Source: JADJGC01 sp964617645 (GTDB lineage Bacteria; Zixibacteria; MSB-5A5; CAIYYT01). From it: DNA of 64,000 nucleotides. The notes under the pieces were generated by a model. That model was not told the origin of the DNA. It worked only from the letters and a program-made list of their open reading frames with translations, and searched no databases. The DNA is taken from positions 310,001-374,000 of the forward strand of contig CAZTYE010000003.1 in NCBI GenBank assembly GCA_964617645.1, given 5' to 3'. A program made the translations under genes and the position numbers. Positions 15,938 through 24,634 of the stretch are shown one piece after another; positions within the stretch are counted from its first letter, which is position 1; each line of letters starts with the position of its first letter.

Positions 15938-18448
15938 CTACTGCAATTCCAGTCGCAACGATGCAAAAACCGAACGACCGGCCGCCGGAATGTACTCCGC
16001 CCAATACTGGTCTTGCGAGTCGCGGAAGCGGCTGACACCGCCATAGCCGGACGCTTCGTACTCTTTGTCGAAAATGTTGTCGAGCCGCAGTCCGAGTTCC
16101 AGCGCGCCGAAATTGGCGATGCTCCCCAGCGAAAACGCCGCCGACATCGATCCAACGAAAAACGGATCAATCGCCAGCGAGTCGAGGTTGTTGTTCTCGA
16201 CGTAAATCTTCCCGACGAACCGACCGCGCAAAGTCAGGTGCAGACGATTATTCTGATACTCGCCGATTAGGTTGGCGATGTAGTTTGGAAAACCGGCGAT
16301 GGTATTCCCGTCGTAATCGAAACGGGCGTTCTCGACATAATTCCAATCGGTATCGTTGTCGTACACGGCTTCGCTGATGGCGAAGCGTTTGATCCGATTG
16401 TAATTGAGAGAGTAATTTCCCGACAGCCGGAAGCGATCGGAGATCTGATTTGTCGATGCGAGTTCGATTCCGGCGTGCACCGAGCGGTCAACGTTGGTCG
16501 TGATCGTGAGGCCGAGATCGTTTAGTCCGCCGTAGGGTACAAGCTCATTCTCAAAATCCATCCAAAAGAGATTCACGGAGTGCGTACTGCCAGAATTCCG
16601 ATAGTTCATTCCCAATTCGAAGTTGTGGACTCGCTCCGATTCCGCCAACGGGTCGCCGAAAACGATTGAAGAATCGCCGCCGCTACGCCGGATCGATGAA
16701 ATGTTCAGCGCCGGAAACGCATCGGGATCGCCGGCGTCATAAATCTCCCAATCGGCCGGCACGCGCGAAGACAGGGAGTAGCCGGCCAGCAGATTGATTC
16801 TATCGCTGATACGGTAGTTTGCTCCGAATCGTGGCGAGAGGAACAGCCAGTTGAGGTTGTAGTCATAGCCGGAGTAAGCTCCCATGCGAATCTGATCGAA
16901 GTCATAGTGTTGATAACGCAGTTGCAAACTGCCGGAGAAGTTTAGGCGCTCGGTTGCGGAATAGCTTTGGGTGGCGTACAACGCGCCGAACCACTTGCGG
17001 CCAGTGTACTCATAGTAGCGATGTTGCGGACTAATCGAATTGCTCACGCCCTCGGCCCAGACGACCTGCCCCCAGTGTTCGGAAGCGAAATAGTAGAACT
17101 GACCGCCAACCGTCAGCGATCCCTTTGGCCGCGCAATTTCGAGGCGCGGATTCCAACCCCACTGGTTCTTGCGCACATGCTGCTGACGGACGAGGTCGCC
17201 GCCCGTGATGACTCCGACGGAGTCGCCGTTGTTGTCGTCAATCCGTGTCGGCGGAATCCCGTAATCGAAGAAACTGCGGTTGTCGCGATACTGCTCGTAG
17301 AAGCCCCGACCATGGATGTGGAACAGCGTATTGGTCAGAGTCGCTTGTTCACTCAAGCGGATGGTGTTGTGCAGCTCGTAATGGGGCTGATTGAAATTGT
17401 CGGTTTCGTTTTCGTAAGTGAGCGGATTGAATCTCCGGTCAGCACGAATCTGATCGCGGGAGACGCCGTAGTAAGCCAGATGCATCTGCATCGGGCCGCC
17501 GTAGACGTTGATCGTCGTGCTCATGCGCGGATCGAGTCGCGCCAGCGAAAGGTGATAGGCCCAGCCGTTGTACCATGAATTCTTGCGGTAACCGTCCGAC
17601 AGTTGCCGCGAGTAGCGGCCGGAGAAATTCCACCGCCCGTCGATCAAGCCTGATCGATATTCGAACGATTGTTTCTGCATGTCGCCGATCCGATCACCGT
17701 CCGACCAGAATCCGCCGTAACCGGTTTCCAGCGCGACCTGGCGGGGCTGTTCGATGCCCGCCGACACGATATTCACCGTGCCGCCGAATGAGGCATCTCC
17801 ATAGAGCGAACTGCCGATTCCGCGCTGCACCTGAATGTCTTTTACGCTGGAAGCGAAGTCGGGAAGGTCGACGAAGTAAGTAGCTTGATCTTCCGGATCA
17901 TTTAGCGGAATGCCGTTGATGTACACCGACACGCGCTTGTCATCGAATCCGCGGATCTTAAGATAGCTATATCCAAGTCCGCCGCCGGCGTCGGCGTAGG
18001 CATACACATTCGGCGTGGTCTCCAGGAGCAGCGGAAATTCGCCGATGGTGTAGTCGCGCTCGATTTCGCGATTCGTGAAATCGGTGAACGCCACCGGCGA
18101 CTTGCCCAGTTCCGCGCGGTCGGCTGTTACCGTTACGCCTTGACCCTGAAACAGGGCCGGCTCAAGCCGCACCCGCAGCGGCGCAAAGTCATTCACAGCG
18201 ACCATGAATGTCTTGAAGGCAATGTGCTTGAAAGTCAACCGCCGCTCGCCCGACAGATCGAGGTCGAGCGAGAAGGCGCCCCGGTCATCGCTCAACGCGA
18301 TTACACCGCCTCCATCGACCGAGATGGCGACGCCCGCAATCGCCGTCCCGGTCTCGTCAATAATCGTTCCGGTTATTTTCTGATTGGCTGCCTGCAGCAT
18401 GACGCCGAGCAGCAGAAGATGCGCAAGTACCAAGCGAAGCGTTTTCAT
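15938..18448 (-). CDS. TonB-dependent outer-membrane receptor under TPP riboswitch control
   Basis: 836 residues from the ATG at 18448 (GAGGTGG upstream; a GTG at 18457 is less likely). Signal peptide 1-20, then a carboxypeptidase-regulatory-like domain (GTIIDETGTAIAGVAISVDGGG), a plug domain (about 115-235, with LKIRGFDDKRVSVYINGIPLNDPEDQATYFVDLPDF and a QRGIGSSLYGDASFGGTVNI motif), and a long barrel ending in SVFASLRLELQ with the terminal aromatic/hydrophobic pattern. Likely imports thiamine, its phosphates or a precursor across the outer membrane, passing it to the SSF symporter encoded next. Bacteroidetes have analogous TPP-controlled receptors. Confidence 0.88.
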   Translation of the reverse strand: MKTLRLVLAHLLLLGVMLQAANQKITGTIIDETGTAIAGVAISVDGGGVIALSDDRGAFSLDLDLSGERRLTFKHIAFKTFMVAVNDFAPLRVRLEPALFQGQGVTVTADRAELGKSPVAFTDFTNREIERDYTIGEFPLLLETTPNVYAYADAGGGLGYSYLKIRGFDDKRVSVYINGIPLNDPEDQATYFVDLPDFASSVKDIQVQRGIGSSLYGDASFGGTVNIVSAGIEQPRQVALETGYGGFWSDGDRIGDMQKQSFEYRSGLIDGRWNFSGRYSRQLSDGYRKNSWYNGWAYHLSLARLDPRMSTTINVYGGPMQMHLAYYGVSRDQIRADRRFNPLTYENETDNFNQPHYELHNTIRLSEQATLTNTLFHIHGRGFYEQYRDNRSFFDYGIPPTRIDDNNGDSVGVITGGDLVRQQHVRKNQWGWNPRLEIARPKGSLTVGGQFYYFASEHWGQVVWAEGVSNSISPQHRYYEYTGRKWFGALYATQSYSATERLNFSGSLQLRYQHYDFDQIRMGAYSGYDYNLNWLFLSPRFGANYRISDRINLLAGYSLSSRVPADWEIYDAGDPDAFPALNISSIRRSGGDSSIVFGDPLAESERVHNFELGMNYRNSGSTHSVNLFWMDFENELVPYGGLNDLGLTITTNVDRSVHAGIELASTNQISDRFRLSGNYSLNYNRIKRFAISEAVYDNDTDWNYVENARFDYDGNTIAGFPNYIANLIGEYQNNRLHLTLRGRFVGKIYVENNNLDSLAIDPFFVGSMSAAFSLGSIANFGALELGLRLDNIFDKEYEASGYGGVSRFRDSQDQYWAEYIPAAGRSVFASLRLELQ

Positions 18449-18474
18449 CGCGACCACCTCGAACTCGAGTGCAT

Positions 18475-18511
18475 AAAAAATGCCGCCTGATCTTCCGCAA
18501 AGATCGGCAGC
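18475..18511 (-). terminator. Intrinsic terminator: expression platform of the TPP riboswitch
   Basis: On the minus strand GCCGATCTT and AAGATCAGGC pair around a GCGG loop, followed by GGCATTTTTT. It lies between the TPP aptamer and the receptor start codon, so ligand-bound RNA is expected to terminate here and ligand-free RNA to read through. Confidence 0.78.
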
Positions 18512-18550
18512 AACCGAAACTGGACGCGCTGTGTGCTCTTGGTGTTGCTA

Positions 18551-18633
18551 CCGTTTCCCTACGCCGGTATTATCCGGATCAGGTCTTGGGGGTATGATCT
18601 CAGACGACTTCGATGAGTCGCCACTCCCAACGG
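18551..18633 (-). ncRNA. TPP riboswitch (thi box) aptamer
   Basis: On the minus strand the core CTGAGATCATACCCCC, then ACCTGATCCGGATAATACCG and GCGTAGGGAAA matches the TPP aptamer consensus (CTGAGA, ACCCTTGAACCTGATCTGG-ATAATGCCAGCG-AAGGGAA) at nearly every conserved base. P1 closes as CCGTT with AACGG at the two ends given. A GTGGCGACTCATCGAAGTCGT stem in the middle is the variable P3 arm. It precedes the TonB receptor and SSF genes. Confidence 0.93.
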
Positions 18634-18648
18634 CTATGTCTGACGCAA

Positions 18649-18676
18649 TTAATACGCACTGAAGTTTCGGATGCAA
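18649..18676 (-). promoter_or_regulatory. Promoter for the TPP-riboswitch operon
   Basis: On the minus strand TTGCAT (18676-18671), 16-bp spacer and TATTAA (18654-18649). Predicted start about 18642, ten bases before the aptamer P1, as expected for a riboswitch leader. Confidence 0.45.
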
Positions 18677-18760
18677 GAACAAAATGGCGGCGGAGATTTC
18701 GAATTCCGCTTCCGCGATTGAGGTTAGCGCTCAAGTCGGAGCTCTGCGGGAATCTGGTAC

Positions 18761-19303
18761 TTACGACACCGGATAGGCGTCGTCCTTAGCTTTGCCCATG
18801 GTTTCTTCGCCGGGCTGCCAGCCGGCGCCGGTCAACTCGCCGGTTTGAATCGCTTTCAGAGTGCGCAGCGTTTCATCGATTGAGCGACCAATTGATGTAT
18901 CGTTGATTACGATCGAACGCAGAATTCCGTCGGGATCGATGATGAAAGTTCCGCGCAGCGCGAAGGCGTCATGAACCAACACGTTGTAGGCACGGGAGAT
19001 ATTACGGGTGATATCGGAGAGCAACGGGAACTTGACTTGCCCCAGTTCCTTCTCAATCCAGGCCAAATGCGAAAAATGCGAGTCGACCGAGCAGCCGAGC
19101 AAGTCGGCGCCAATGTCTTTGAATTTGTTGTACACCAAAGAGAAGGCGCGCACTTCCGTAGGACAAACAAAGCTGAAATCAAGCGGGTAGAAGAAAAACA
19201 CCAACCACTTGCCCTTGTAGTCATCGAGCGACAAGCGCGCGAAGGCTTTGTCGGGCATGACCGCCATGCCTTTGAAATACGGGGCTTTTTCGCCAATCTG
19301 CAT
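18761..19303 (-). CDS. AhpC/Prx1-type peroxiredoxin without the usual resolving cysteine
   Basis: 180 residues. The peroxidatic Cys47 lies in FYPLDFSFVCPTEV, preceded by LVFFFYP; the fold motifs GCSVDSHFSHLAW and ALRGTFIIDPDG are intact. In 2-Cys enzymes the C-terminal segment reads VCPAxW; here it is GELTGAGWQPGEET with no cysteine, and the only other Cys is residue 71. The enzyme probably works as a 1-Cys peroxiredoxin or uses another thiol partner. It reduces peroxides or peroxynitrite in the cytosol; no signal peptide. No ahpF or thioredoxin gene is adjacent. Confidence 0.88.
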   Translation of the reverse strand: MQIGEKAPYFKGMAVMPDKAFARLSLDDYKGKWLVFFFYPLDFSFVCPTEVRAFSLVYNKFKDIGADLLGCSVDSHFSHLAWIEKELGQVKFPLLSDITRNISRAYNVLVHDAFALRGTFIIDPDGILRSIVINDTSIGRSIDETLRTLKAIQTGELTGAGWQPGEETMGKAKDDAYPVS

Positions 19304-19344
19304 CTGACCTCCTCATCAGGACGATACCGCTGTGTCGGGCTCGA

Positions 19345-19373
19345 AACGTAGTTATTCTTATACACTGAGTCAA
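19345..19373 (-). promoter_or_regulatory. Promoter for the peroxiredoxin gene
   Basis: Minus strand TTGACT (19373-19368), 17-bp spacer, TACGTT (19350-19345), about 42 bp upstream of the start codon. Confidence 0.45.
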
Positions 19374-19428
19374 GGGCATGGATTCTCATTCTGTGCGGCA
19401 GGCCTCAATTCGGAGTCGGAAACTCCCC

Positions 19429-19456
19429 TTGACAATCAAGGGTCTGCCGGTAGCTT
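19429..19456 (+). promoter_or_regulatory. Promoter for the M20 dipeptidase gene
   Basis: TTGACA (19429-19434), 16-bp spacer, TAGCTT (19451-19456), 30 bp upstream of the start, with AAGGAG as ribosome site in between. The -10 is weak. Confidence 0.35.
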
Positions 19457-19486
19457 AGTCCGATACATTGATAAGGAGACGCTCGC

Positions 19487-20845
19487 ATGCAACCCGTTCT
19501 GCAATATATCGATCAAAACCGGAAGAATTTCGTCGAGCAACTGGTCGCGTTGCTCAGGTATCCTTCAGTCTCGGCCGACTCGAGGTACAAGGCGGATGTT
19601 GACCGCTGCGCTGAACATGTCCGCTCCAAGTTCACTTCACTTGGTCTTGAGGCGCGTATCTATCCGACCAAGGGGCATCCTATCGTCTACGCTGAATACA
19701 AGAACCCCAAGAACAAGCGCACGATTCTGATCTATGGCCATTACGACGTACAGCCGGTTGATCCGCTCAATCTCTGGACGACGCCGCCGTTCGAACCGCG
19801 AATCGAGGGCGACCGCGTTTTCGCCCGCGGCGCAACGGACGACAAAGGCCAATTCCTGATTCATGTGCTGGCGGCAGAGTCGTATCTAAAGTCCGGGATG
19901 GATTTGCCCGTCAACCTGAAATTCCTCATCGAAGGTGAAGAAGAGATTTCTTCGCACAACCTCGGTGACTTCATCTCGGCAAATCATGAACTGCTCCGGG
20001 CCGATGGTGTCATCGTCTCCGATACGGCGATGTGGACAGGCGGGATTCCCGCTATCACTTATGGATTGCGCGGCATCGCGGCGGCTGAGATCAAAATTAC
20101 CGGCCCCGATCGCGATCTGCACTCCGGATCGTTCGGCGGCTCGATTGCCAATCCGACCGTTGAGATCGCCCGAATCATCGCCAAGCTGCATGACGACAAA
20201 AAGCGCGTTCTAATTGACGGATTCTACGATCACGTTCGCGAACTGGAAAAGTGGGAACGCGAGATGTTTGCGGCGCTTGGCCACAGCGATGAGGCGCACA
20301 AGAAGCTCACCGGCTCAGTAGCCGTTGTCGGCGAGGATGGATTCAATACGCTCGAGCGTGTCTGGGCGCGACCGACCTGCGAGATCAACGGCATTTACGG
20401 CGGCTATTCGGGCGAAGGCTCGAAGACCATCATTCCCTCCTGGGCCGGCTGCAAAGTGACGATGCGGTTAGTGCCGGATCAGACCCCGGATGATATTCTC
20501 GCGAAATTCGAAAAGTACGTGCGCAAGGTTGCGCCGGCGACGGTGAGCTTGGAAATCAAAATAATGGGCGGCGCCAAACCGGCGCTTGTTCAGCGCGACA
20601 GTTTTCTGGTGCAGGCGAGCGTGCCGGCGCTGGAGAAGGGATTCGGTCGCCCGCCGGTATTCATCCGCGAGGGCGGCTCGATTCCGGTCGTGAACACTTT
20701 CAAGGAAGAACTCGGCGTCGATACGCTGCTTCTGGGTTTTGGACGTCACGACGACAATGCCCATTCACCGAATGAAAAATTCTCGCTGACCGACTTTCAT
20801 AAGGGCATCGTCACCGTCGCGCATCTCTTGAACGGATTGGCCTAA
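19487..20845 (+). CDS. M20-family dipeptidase (CNDP/ArgE-DapE type)
   Basis: 452 residues, typical of carnosine-dipeptidase-like M20 enzymes. Zinc ligands are visible: ILIYGHYDVQP (His, catalytic Asp), RGATDDKGQ (bridging Asp), LIEGEEEISSHN (catalytic Glu and ligand Glu), with later His ligand in RHDDNAHSPNE. The lid/dimerisation insertion lies about 190-340 (DLHSGSFGGSIANP). Hydrolyses dipeptides or acyl-amino acids; substrate uncertain. The last base of its stop overlaps the start of the SDR gene (TAATG), so they form an operon. Confidence 0.9.
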   Translation: MQPVLQYIDQNRKNFVEQLVALLRYPSVSADSRYKADVDRCAEHVRSKFTSLGLEARIYPTKGHPIVYAEYKNPKNKRTILIYGHYDVQPVDPLNLWTTPPFEPRIEGDRVFARGATDDKGQFLIHVLAAESYLKSGMDLPVNLKFLIEGEEEISSHNLGDFISANHELLRADGVIVSDTAMWTGGIPAITYGLRGIAAAEIKITGPDRDLHSGSFGGSIANPTVEIARIIAKLHDDKKRVLIDGFYDHVRELEKWEREMFAALGHSDEAHKKLTGSVAVVGEDGFNTLERVWARPTCEINGIYGGYSGEGSKTIIPSWAGCKVTMRLVPDQTPDDILAKFEKYVRKVAPATVSLEIKIMGGAKPALVQRDSFLVQASVPALEKGFGRPPVFIREGGSIPVVNTFKEELGVDTLLLGFGRHDDNAHSPNEKFSLTDFHKGIVTVAHLLNGLA

Positions 20846-21633
20846 TGGACCTCGGCCTCAACGGAAAGGTTGCCGTCGTTGCCGGCGCTTCCGCCGGCAT
20901 CGGCAAAGCGATAGCAACGGCGTTGGCCGCGGAAGGCGCCACGGTCGCGATTCTGTCGCGCAATGCAGAGAATCTCAAGAAAGCTGCGGCCGACATCCGC
21001 ACCGAGACGGGTGAGGATGCCCAAGCGTTTGTCTGTGACGTCACCAACCAGAAGTCGATAACTTCGACGATGGGCACAGTCACGAAAAAACTTGGCACAG
21101 TCGGCATTCTGGTGTGTAACGCCGGTGGTCCGCCGATGCGGCGATTCGATGCAATGAAGGACAGTGATTGGGATGAAGCTTACGAACTCAATCTCAAGTC
21201 GACGATTCGACTGTGCGCAGCGGTCGTGCCGATGATGAAAGAAAAACGCTGGGGGCGGATCATCAGTATCACATCGATCTCCGCGCTGCAGGCATCGGAG
21301 TCGCTGATCTTGTCGACGACAATGCGGCCGGGCGTACATGGCTTTTCCAAGGCGCTCTCAAACGAACTGGCGGCCTTCGGGATCACGGTGAACGTCATCT
21401 GCCCGGGATACACGAATACCGAGCGACTGGTTGAACTCGCCCAGGCGACAGCAAAGGCCACGGGTCAGAGTGTCAAGCAGGTTTACGCCGGTTGGGAGAA
21501 GATGATACCGGCGCAGCGCTTGGGCCAACCGGAGGAGCTTGGCGATCTCGCAGCGTTCTTGTCCTCAGAACGCGCCTCATACATTACCGGCGTGGCGATC
21601 AACATCGATGGTGGCTTTATCAAGAGCATCTGA
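20845..21633 (+). CDS. Short-chain dehydrogenase/reductase
   Basis: 262 residues. Classical SDR elements: cofactor motif AGASAGIGKAIA (TGxxxGIG variant) near residue 15, VCNAGG (NNAG equivalent) near 90, a Ser near 143 and a C-terminal GVAINIDGGFIKSI tail typical of FabG-like enzymes. The usual catalytic YxxxK is not plain: the position reads TMRPGVHGFSK, with a His in place of Tyr. That suggests altered catalysis or a different substrate. NAD(P)-dependent oxidoreductase by family. Overlaps the dipeptidase stop; an EamA gene follows after 9 bases. Confidence 0.85.
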   Translation: MDLGLNGKVAVVAGASAGIGKAIATALAAEGATVAILSRNAENLKKAAADIRTETGEDAQAFVCDVTNQKSITSTMGTVTKKLGTVGILVCNAGGPPMRRFDAMKDSDWDEAYELNLKSTIRLCAAVVPMMKEKRWGRIISITSISALQASESLILSTTMRPGVHGFSKALSNELAAFGITVNVICPGYTNTERLVELAQATAKATGQSVKQVYAGWEKMIPAQRLGQPEELGDLAAFLSSERASYITGVAINIDGGFIKSI

Positions 21634-21642
21634 GAAGCCAAC

Positions 21643-22515
21643 TTGACCGACTCTCGCGCAAAACACATCTATCCACTCATTCTCATCGGTCAGGCCATTG
21701 CCGCCGGGACTTTCCCGATCGCCAAAATCGCCCTCGAGTCCTTCGAACCGTTTACGCTCGCGTTTACCCGCTTCCTGATCGCATCGGTCGCCATGATGCT
21801 GATCGTTCGCTTGACCGGACGTTGGAAAGTGATCGAGCGCGCCGACTGGGGGAGGTTTCTCTTTCTGGGATTTCTCGCGGTGCCGGCCAATCAATTGCTG
21901 TTTCTCTATGGCCTGAAATTCACAACCCCCGGCCGCTCGGCGTTGTACTATGGTGCGACGCCAGTGTTCGTATTTTTGCTGGCACTCTGGTATTTGCGCG
22001 AGAAAGCGACGATTCTGCGTCTGCTTGGAATCTTGATCTCCTTCGCCGGGGTGGCGATTATACTACGCGCCGGCAGATTCGATTCGGAAATCCTCTTTGG
22101 CGATTTTCTGGTAATCTTGGCGGTTGTCGCTTGGGCGGCCTATACGATCTTTGGCAAGCCGCTAATCGCGAAGTACGGCGCGATGAATGTCACCGGTTGG
22201 GCGCTCAGCATCGGCACGATTCAGTATCTGCCCTTCGGACTATACTTCGCATGGAAATTCGATTACTCGGCCGTGACGGCCGAAGGTTGGCTGTCACTGC
22301 TGTATATCGCAATTGTCACCTCCGTCATCGCCTACTCGATTTGGTATTGGGCGCTCGGTCGAATGGAAGCCTCCAAACTGGCGATTTTTCAGAATCTCCA
22401 GCCGATCATCGCCGCCCTGCTGTCGGTGCTGCTGGTCGGAGAGACACTCGGCGCGTCCTTTTACATCGGCGGCGCTTTGGTGATTGCCGGCGTATTGTTG
22501 ACCCAGCGCGGATGA
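21643..22515 (+). CDS. EamA/DMT-family transporter (second copy)
   Basis: 290 residues, ten membrane segments in two EamA repeats (first LILIGQAIAAGTFPIAKIALESFEPFTLAFTRFL; second VILAVVAWAAYTIFGKPLIAKYGAMN). TTG start at 21643, 9 bases after the SDR stop, weak ribosome site. Exports or imports small metabolites; substrate unknown. It diverges in sequence from the exporter at 319-1281, so they are not recent duplicates. Confidence 0.85.
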   Translation: MTDSRAKHIYPLILIGQAIAAGTFPIAKIALESFEPFTLAFTRFLIASVAMMLIVRLTGRWKVIERADWGRFLFLGFLAVPANQLLFLYGLKFTTPGRSALYYGATPVFVFLLALWYLREKATILRLLGILISFAGVAIILRAGRFDSEILFGDFLVILAVVAWAAYTIFGKPLIAKYGAMNVTGWALSIGTIQYLPFGLYFAWKFDYSAVTAEGWLSLLYIAIVTSVIAYSIWYWALGRMEASKLAIFQNLQPIIAALLSVLLVGETLGASFYIGGALVIAGVLLTQRG

Positions 22516-22516
22516 T

Positions 22517-23320
22517 TCAGCTCTCCCAGAGCTTTGCAAGCTTGTCTCGAATTTCTGCAAGATGCTTGAGATCGTCGTTTCGGGAGTCACCCAGTCTGTC
22601 AAGCGACTCAAGATGAACGACACGGTCATAGCCGGAAGCGACGATTCGGCGACAGAGTTCCGCCCAGTCAATCATCCCGGCGCTGACCGGCGCCCGGCCA
22701 GTGGTTCTTTCGTCGCCTTCCGATAACTCGATCATTTTAAGTCGATTGCCGTAGCGATCGAGAAGACTCAGTGGCTCGTCTCCGGCCAAATGGTCGAAAC
22801 GGGAGTTGTAGCAGAACCCGAAATTCGGCGACGGATACTCCGCGAGCGCTGCCTCGAGGGTCGATCGCGACAGCGAATCGACGAGATTTTTCAACGCCAA
22901 ATTGATCTTCATGATCTCGGCGCTTTCCACCAATCCTTCAAGGGCGCGCAGCGCCGAGCGCGTGTCGTTGCCGTGCGGGCTTGGCAATGACGGCGAGACG
23001 CACAGCACTACAGTAGGAATTCCAAGTGTTTTTGCGGCAAACATGAAATTGGCGATGTGACAGACTGCGTCCATTCGTGTTTCGCCATCGCGGCAGGTGA
23101 TATCAAAACGTGACGACAAGGGCAGGGTCAGCGCCGCGACCGAGACTCCGAATTCCTGGAGCGCCGATTGAACCTTGACAAACGAATCTCGGTCCGATAA
23201 CTCGTTTTCCAAGAAGAAGTTGTCGACGACAAAACGCCGCCAGCCTTGCTGGAGAGCGATTGCTAATTTCTGACGGAGCGGCGTCGAGTCGGATTGTCGC
23301 AGGCTGATCGCGAATTCCAT
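22517..23320 (-). CDS. Sugar-phosphate isomerase/epimerase-type TIM-barrel protein
   Basis: 267 residues. Pattern of the xylose-isomerase-like TIM barrel (AP_endonuc_2): NLALKNLVDSLSRSTLEAAL (metal-ligand Glu position replaced by Asn in the usual EN motif), NFGFCYNSRFDHLAGD, KMIELSEGD and the end strand YDRVVHLESL. The ligand pattern is partly altered, so activity is uncertain. Convergent with the EamA gene, whose stop lies one base away. Confidence 0.62.
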   Translation of the reverse strand: MEFAISLRQSDSTPLRQKLAIALQQGWRRFVVDNFFLENELSDRDSFVKVQSALQEFGVSVAALTLPLSSRFDITCRDGETRMDAVCHIANFMFAAKTLGIPTVVLCVSPSLPSPHGNDTRSALRALEGLVESAEIMKINLALKNLVDSLSRSTLEAALAEYPSPNFGFCYNSRFDHLAGDEPLSLLDRYGNRLKMIELSEGDERTTGRAPVSAGMIDWAELCRRIVASGYDRVVHLESLDRLGDSRNDDLKHLAEIRDKLAKLWES

Positions 23321-23412
23321 CTATTCGTATGTCGGCAGAAAGCTCTGAATGAAGAAGCAATTGACAGCTTGGCGCCGTCTCCTTAGCTTCTCGAATGTCA
23401 ACAGGAGAGGCG

Positions 23413-23757
23413 ATGAAGGTTCGCAACTACAACAAGGTTGAGAGACGGGACGTGCGCCGCGACCAATCGGCGGGCGTATCCGTGCGGGTGGCGATCTCGG
23501 TCGAGGACGGAGCGCAGCAATTGGCGATGCGCGTCATCGAAATCGATCCGGGAGGATTGACGGCGATGCACACCGAACCGCATGAGCAAGCCATCTTCGT
23601 GACCAAGGGGTCGGGTCTGGTGACCGACGGCAAACGCGAATGCCGGTTGGCGCCGGACGATGTCCTTTTTATACCTGCCGAACAGAAACATCAAATCAAG
23701 AATACTGGCGATGGCCGGCTGATTCTGGTCTCGACGATTCCGCAAGACGCCGATTGA
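23413..23757 (+). CDS. Small cupin-domain protein
   Basis: 114 residues. ATG at 23413 is preceded by AGGAGAGG; a GTC-rich extension to 23395 lacks support. The cupin fold is complete: GGLTAMHTEPHEQAIFVTKGSGLV (motif 1 with HxH and E) and PADQ... equivalent LFIPAEQKHQIKNTG (motif 2 with His). Single-domain cupins bind a metal and act as dioxygenases, isomerases or sensors; role here unknown. Terminator follows at 23784. Confidence 0.78.
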   Translation: MKVRNYNKVERRDVRRDQSAGVSVRVAISVEDGAQQLAMRVIEIDPGGLTAMHTEPHEQAIFVTKGSGLVTDGKRECRLAPDDVLFIPAEQKHQIKNTGDGRLILVSTIPQDAD

Positions 23758-23783
23758 CCAAAGTGGTGATCGTTTGAATTGGC

Positions 23784-23817
23784 GGCGGAGGTGAGCACCT
23801 CTGCCGTCTTGATTGTT
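23784..23817 (+). terminator. Intrinsic terminator after the cupin gene
   Basis: GGCGGAGGTG and CACCTCTGCC form a 10-bp stem with one G-U pair, followed by the T-rich tract GTCTTGATTGTTGTT. Confidence 0.55.
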
Positions 23818-23887
23818 GTTCAGATTGCGTAATAGCGATAATCGCCGCTCGGGCGGCACCTGCAGCGATGAGCGTCACTCGACTGAT

Positions 23888-24634
23888 CTACTTCATCGCG
23901 GCGACGAAGAGCTGATTCACCTTTTCCCAATTGACGACATTCCACCACGCCGTGAGATACTCGGCGCGACGATTCTGGTATTTCAGATAATAGGCGTGCT
24001 CCCAGACATCAACCCCGAGCAGCGGCACTTCCGAGTCGGTCAGGGGCGAATCCTGATTGGTTGTCGTCGCCACCCGCAACCGACCTTTGTCGATCACCAG
24101 CCAAGCCCAACCTGAGCCAAAGATGCGCGATGCCTGGTCATTAAACTGCGTCCTGAAAGCCTCGAATCCGCCCAGTTCCTTTTCGATGGCTGCCGCGATT
24201 TCACCTTTGGGCGCTCCGCCGGCTTTCGGCGCCATGATCTCCCAGAAGAACGTATGATTGACATGGCCGCCGGCGTTATTGCGCACAGCGCGGTGGATGT
24301 CTTGCGGCATCGTGCCCAAGTTGCGGACCAGATCTTCCGGAGTGTGCTTCTTGAGATCGGGATAGTTTTCCAGCGCCTTGACAAGGTTGTTGATGTAGGC
24401 CTGATGATGCTTGGTGTGATGGATTTCCATCGTCGCCTTGTCGATGTATGGCTCCAGCGCGTCGTAAGCGTACGGTAACTTCGGAAGCGCGTACGGATCG
24501 GTGGCGGTTTGAGCGTTCGCCAATTGATCGCCCAAGAGCGACGGCACGATTACCGCGGCCGCGCCAACAACAGCGGCGTGCTGTATAAACTCGCGACGCG
24601 TGATTTCGTCTGAATTGTCCATGTAAACGGCCAT
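23888..24634 (-). CDS. Mn/Fe superoxide dismutase with Tat-type export signal
   Basis: 248 residues. The first 45 residues contain ITRREFIQHAAVVGAAAVIVPSLL, a twin-arginine signal, so the enzyme acts outside the cytoplasm. The mature part has the metal ligands H (MEIHHTKHHQAY), H (GGHVNHTFFW), D and H (GVDVWEHAYYLKY). NQDSPL and the GGH motif point to manganese or cambialistic use. Removes superoxide in the periplasm. A cytosolic homologue is at 58125-58727. Confidence 0.92.
   Translation of the reverse strand: MAVYMDNSDEITRREFIQHAAVVGAAAVIVPSLLGDQLANAQTATDPYALPKLPYAYDALEPYIDKATMEIHHTKHHQAYINNLVKALENYPDLKKHTPEDLVRNLGTMPQDIHRAVRNNAGGHVNHTFFWEIMAPKAGGAPKGEIAAAIEKELGGFEAFRTQFNDQASRIFGSGWAWLVIDKGRLRVATTTNQDSPLTDSEVPLLGVDVWEHAYYLKYQNRRAEYLTAWWNVVNWEKVNQLFVAAMK

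Noticed and set aside
21492..22616. 374-residue frame across the SDR and EamA genes
   Set aside because: It overlaps two well-supported genes in another frame, is rich in Arg/Leu/Ser with no family motif, and lacks a ribosome site.
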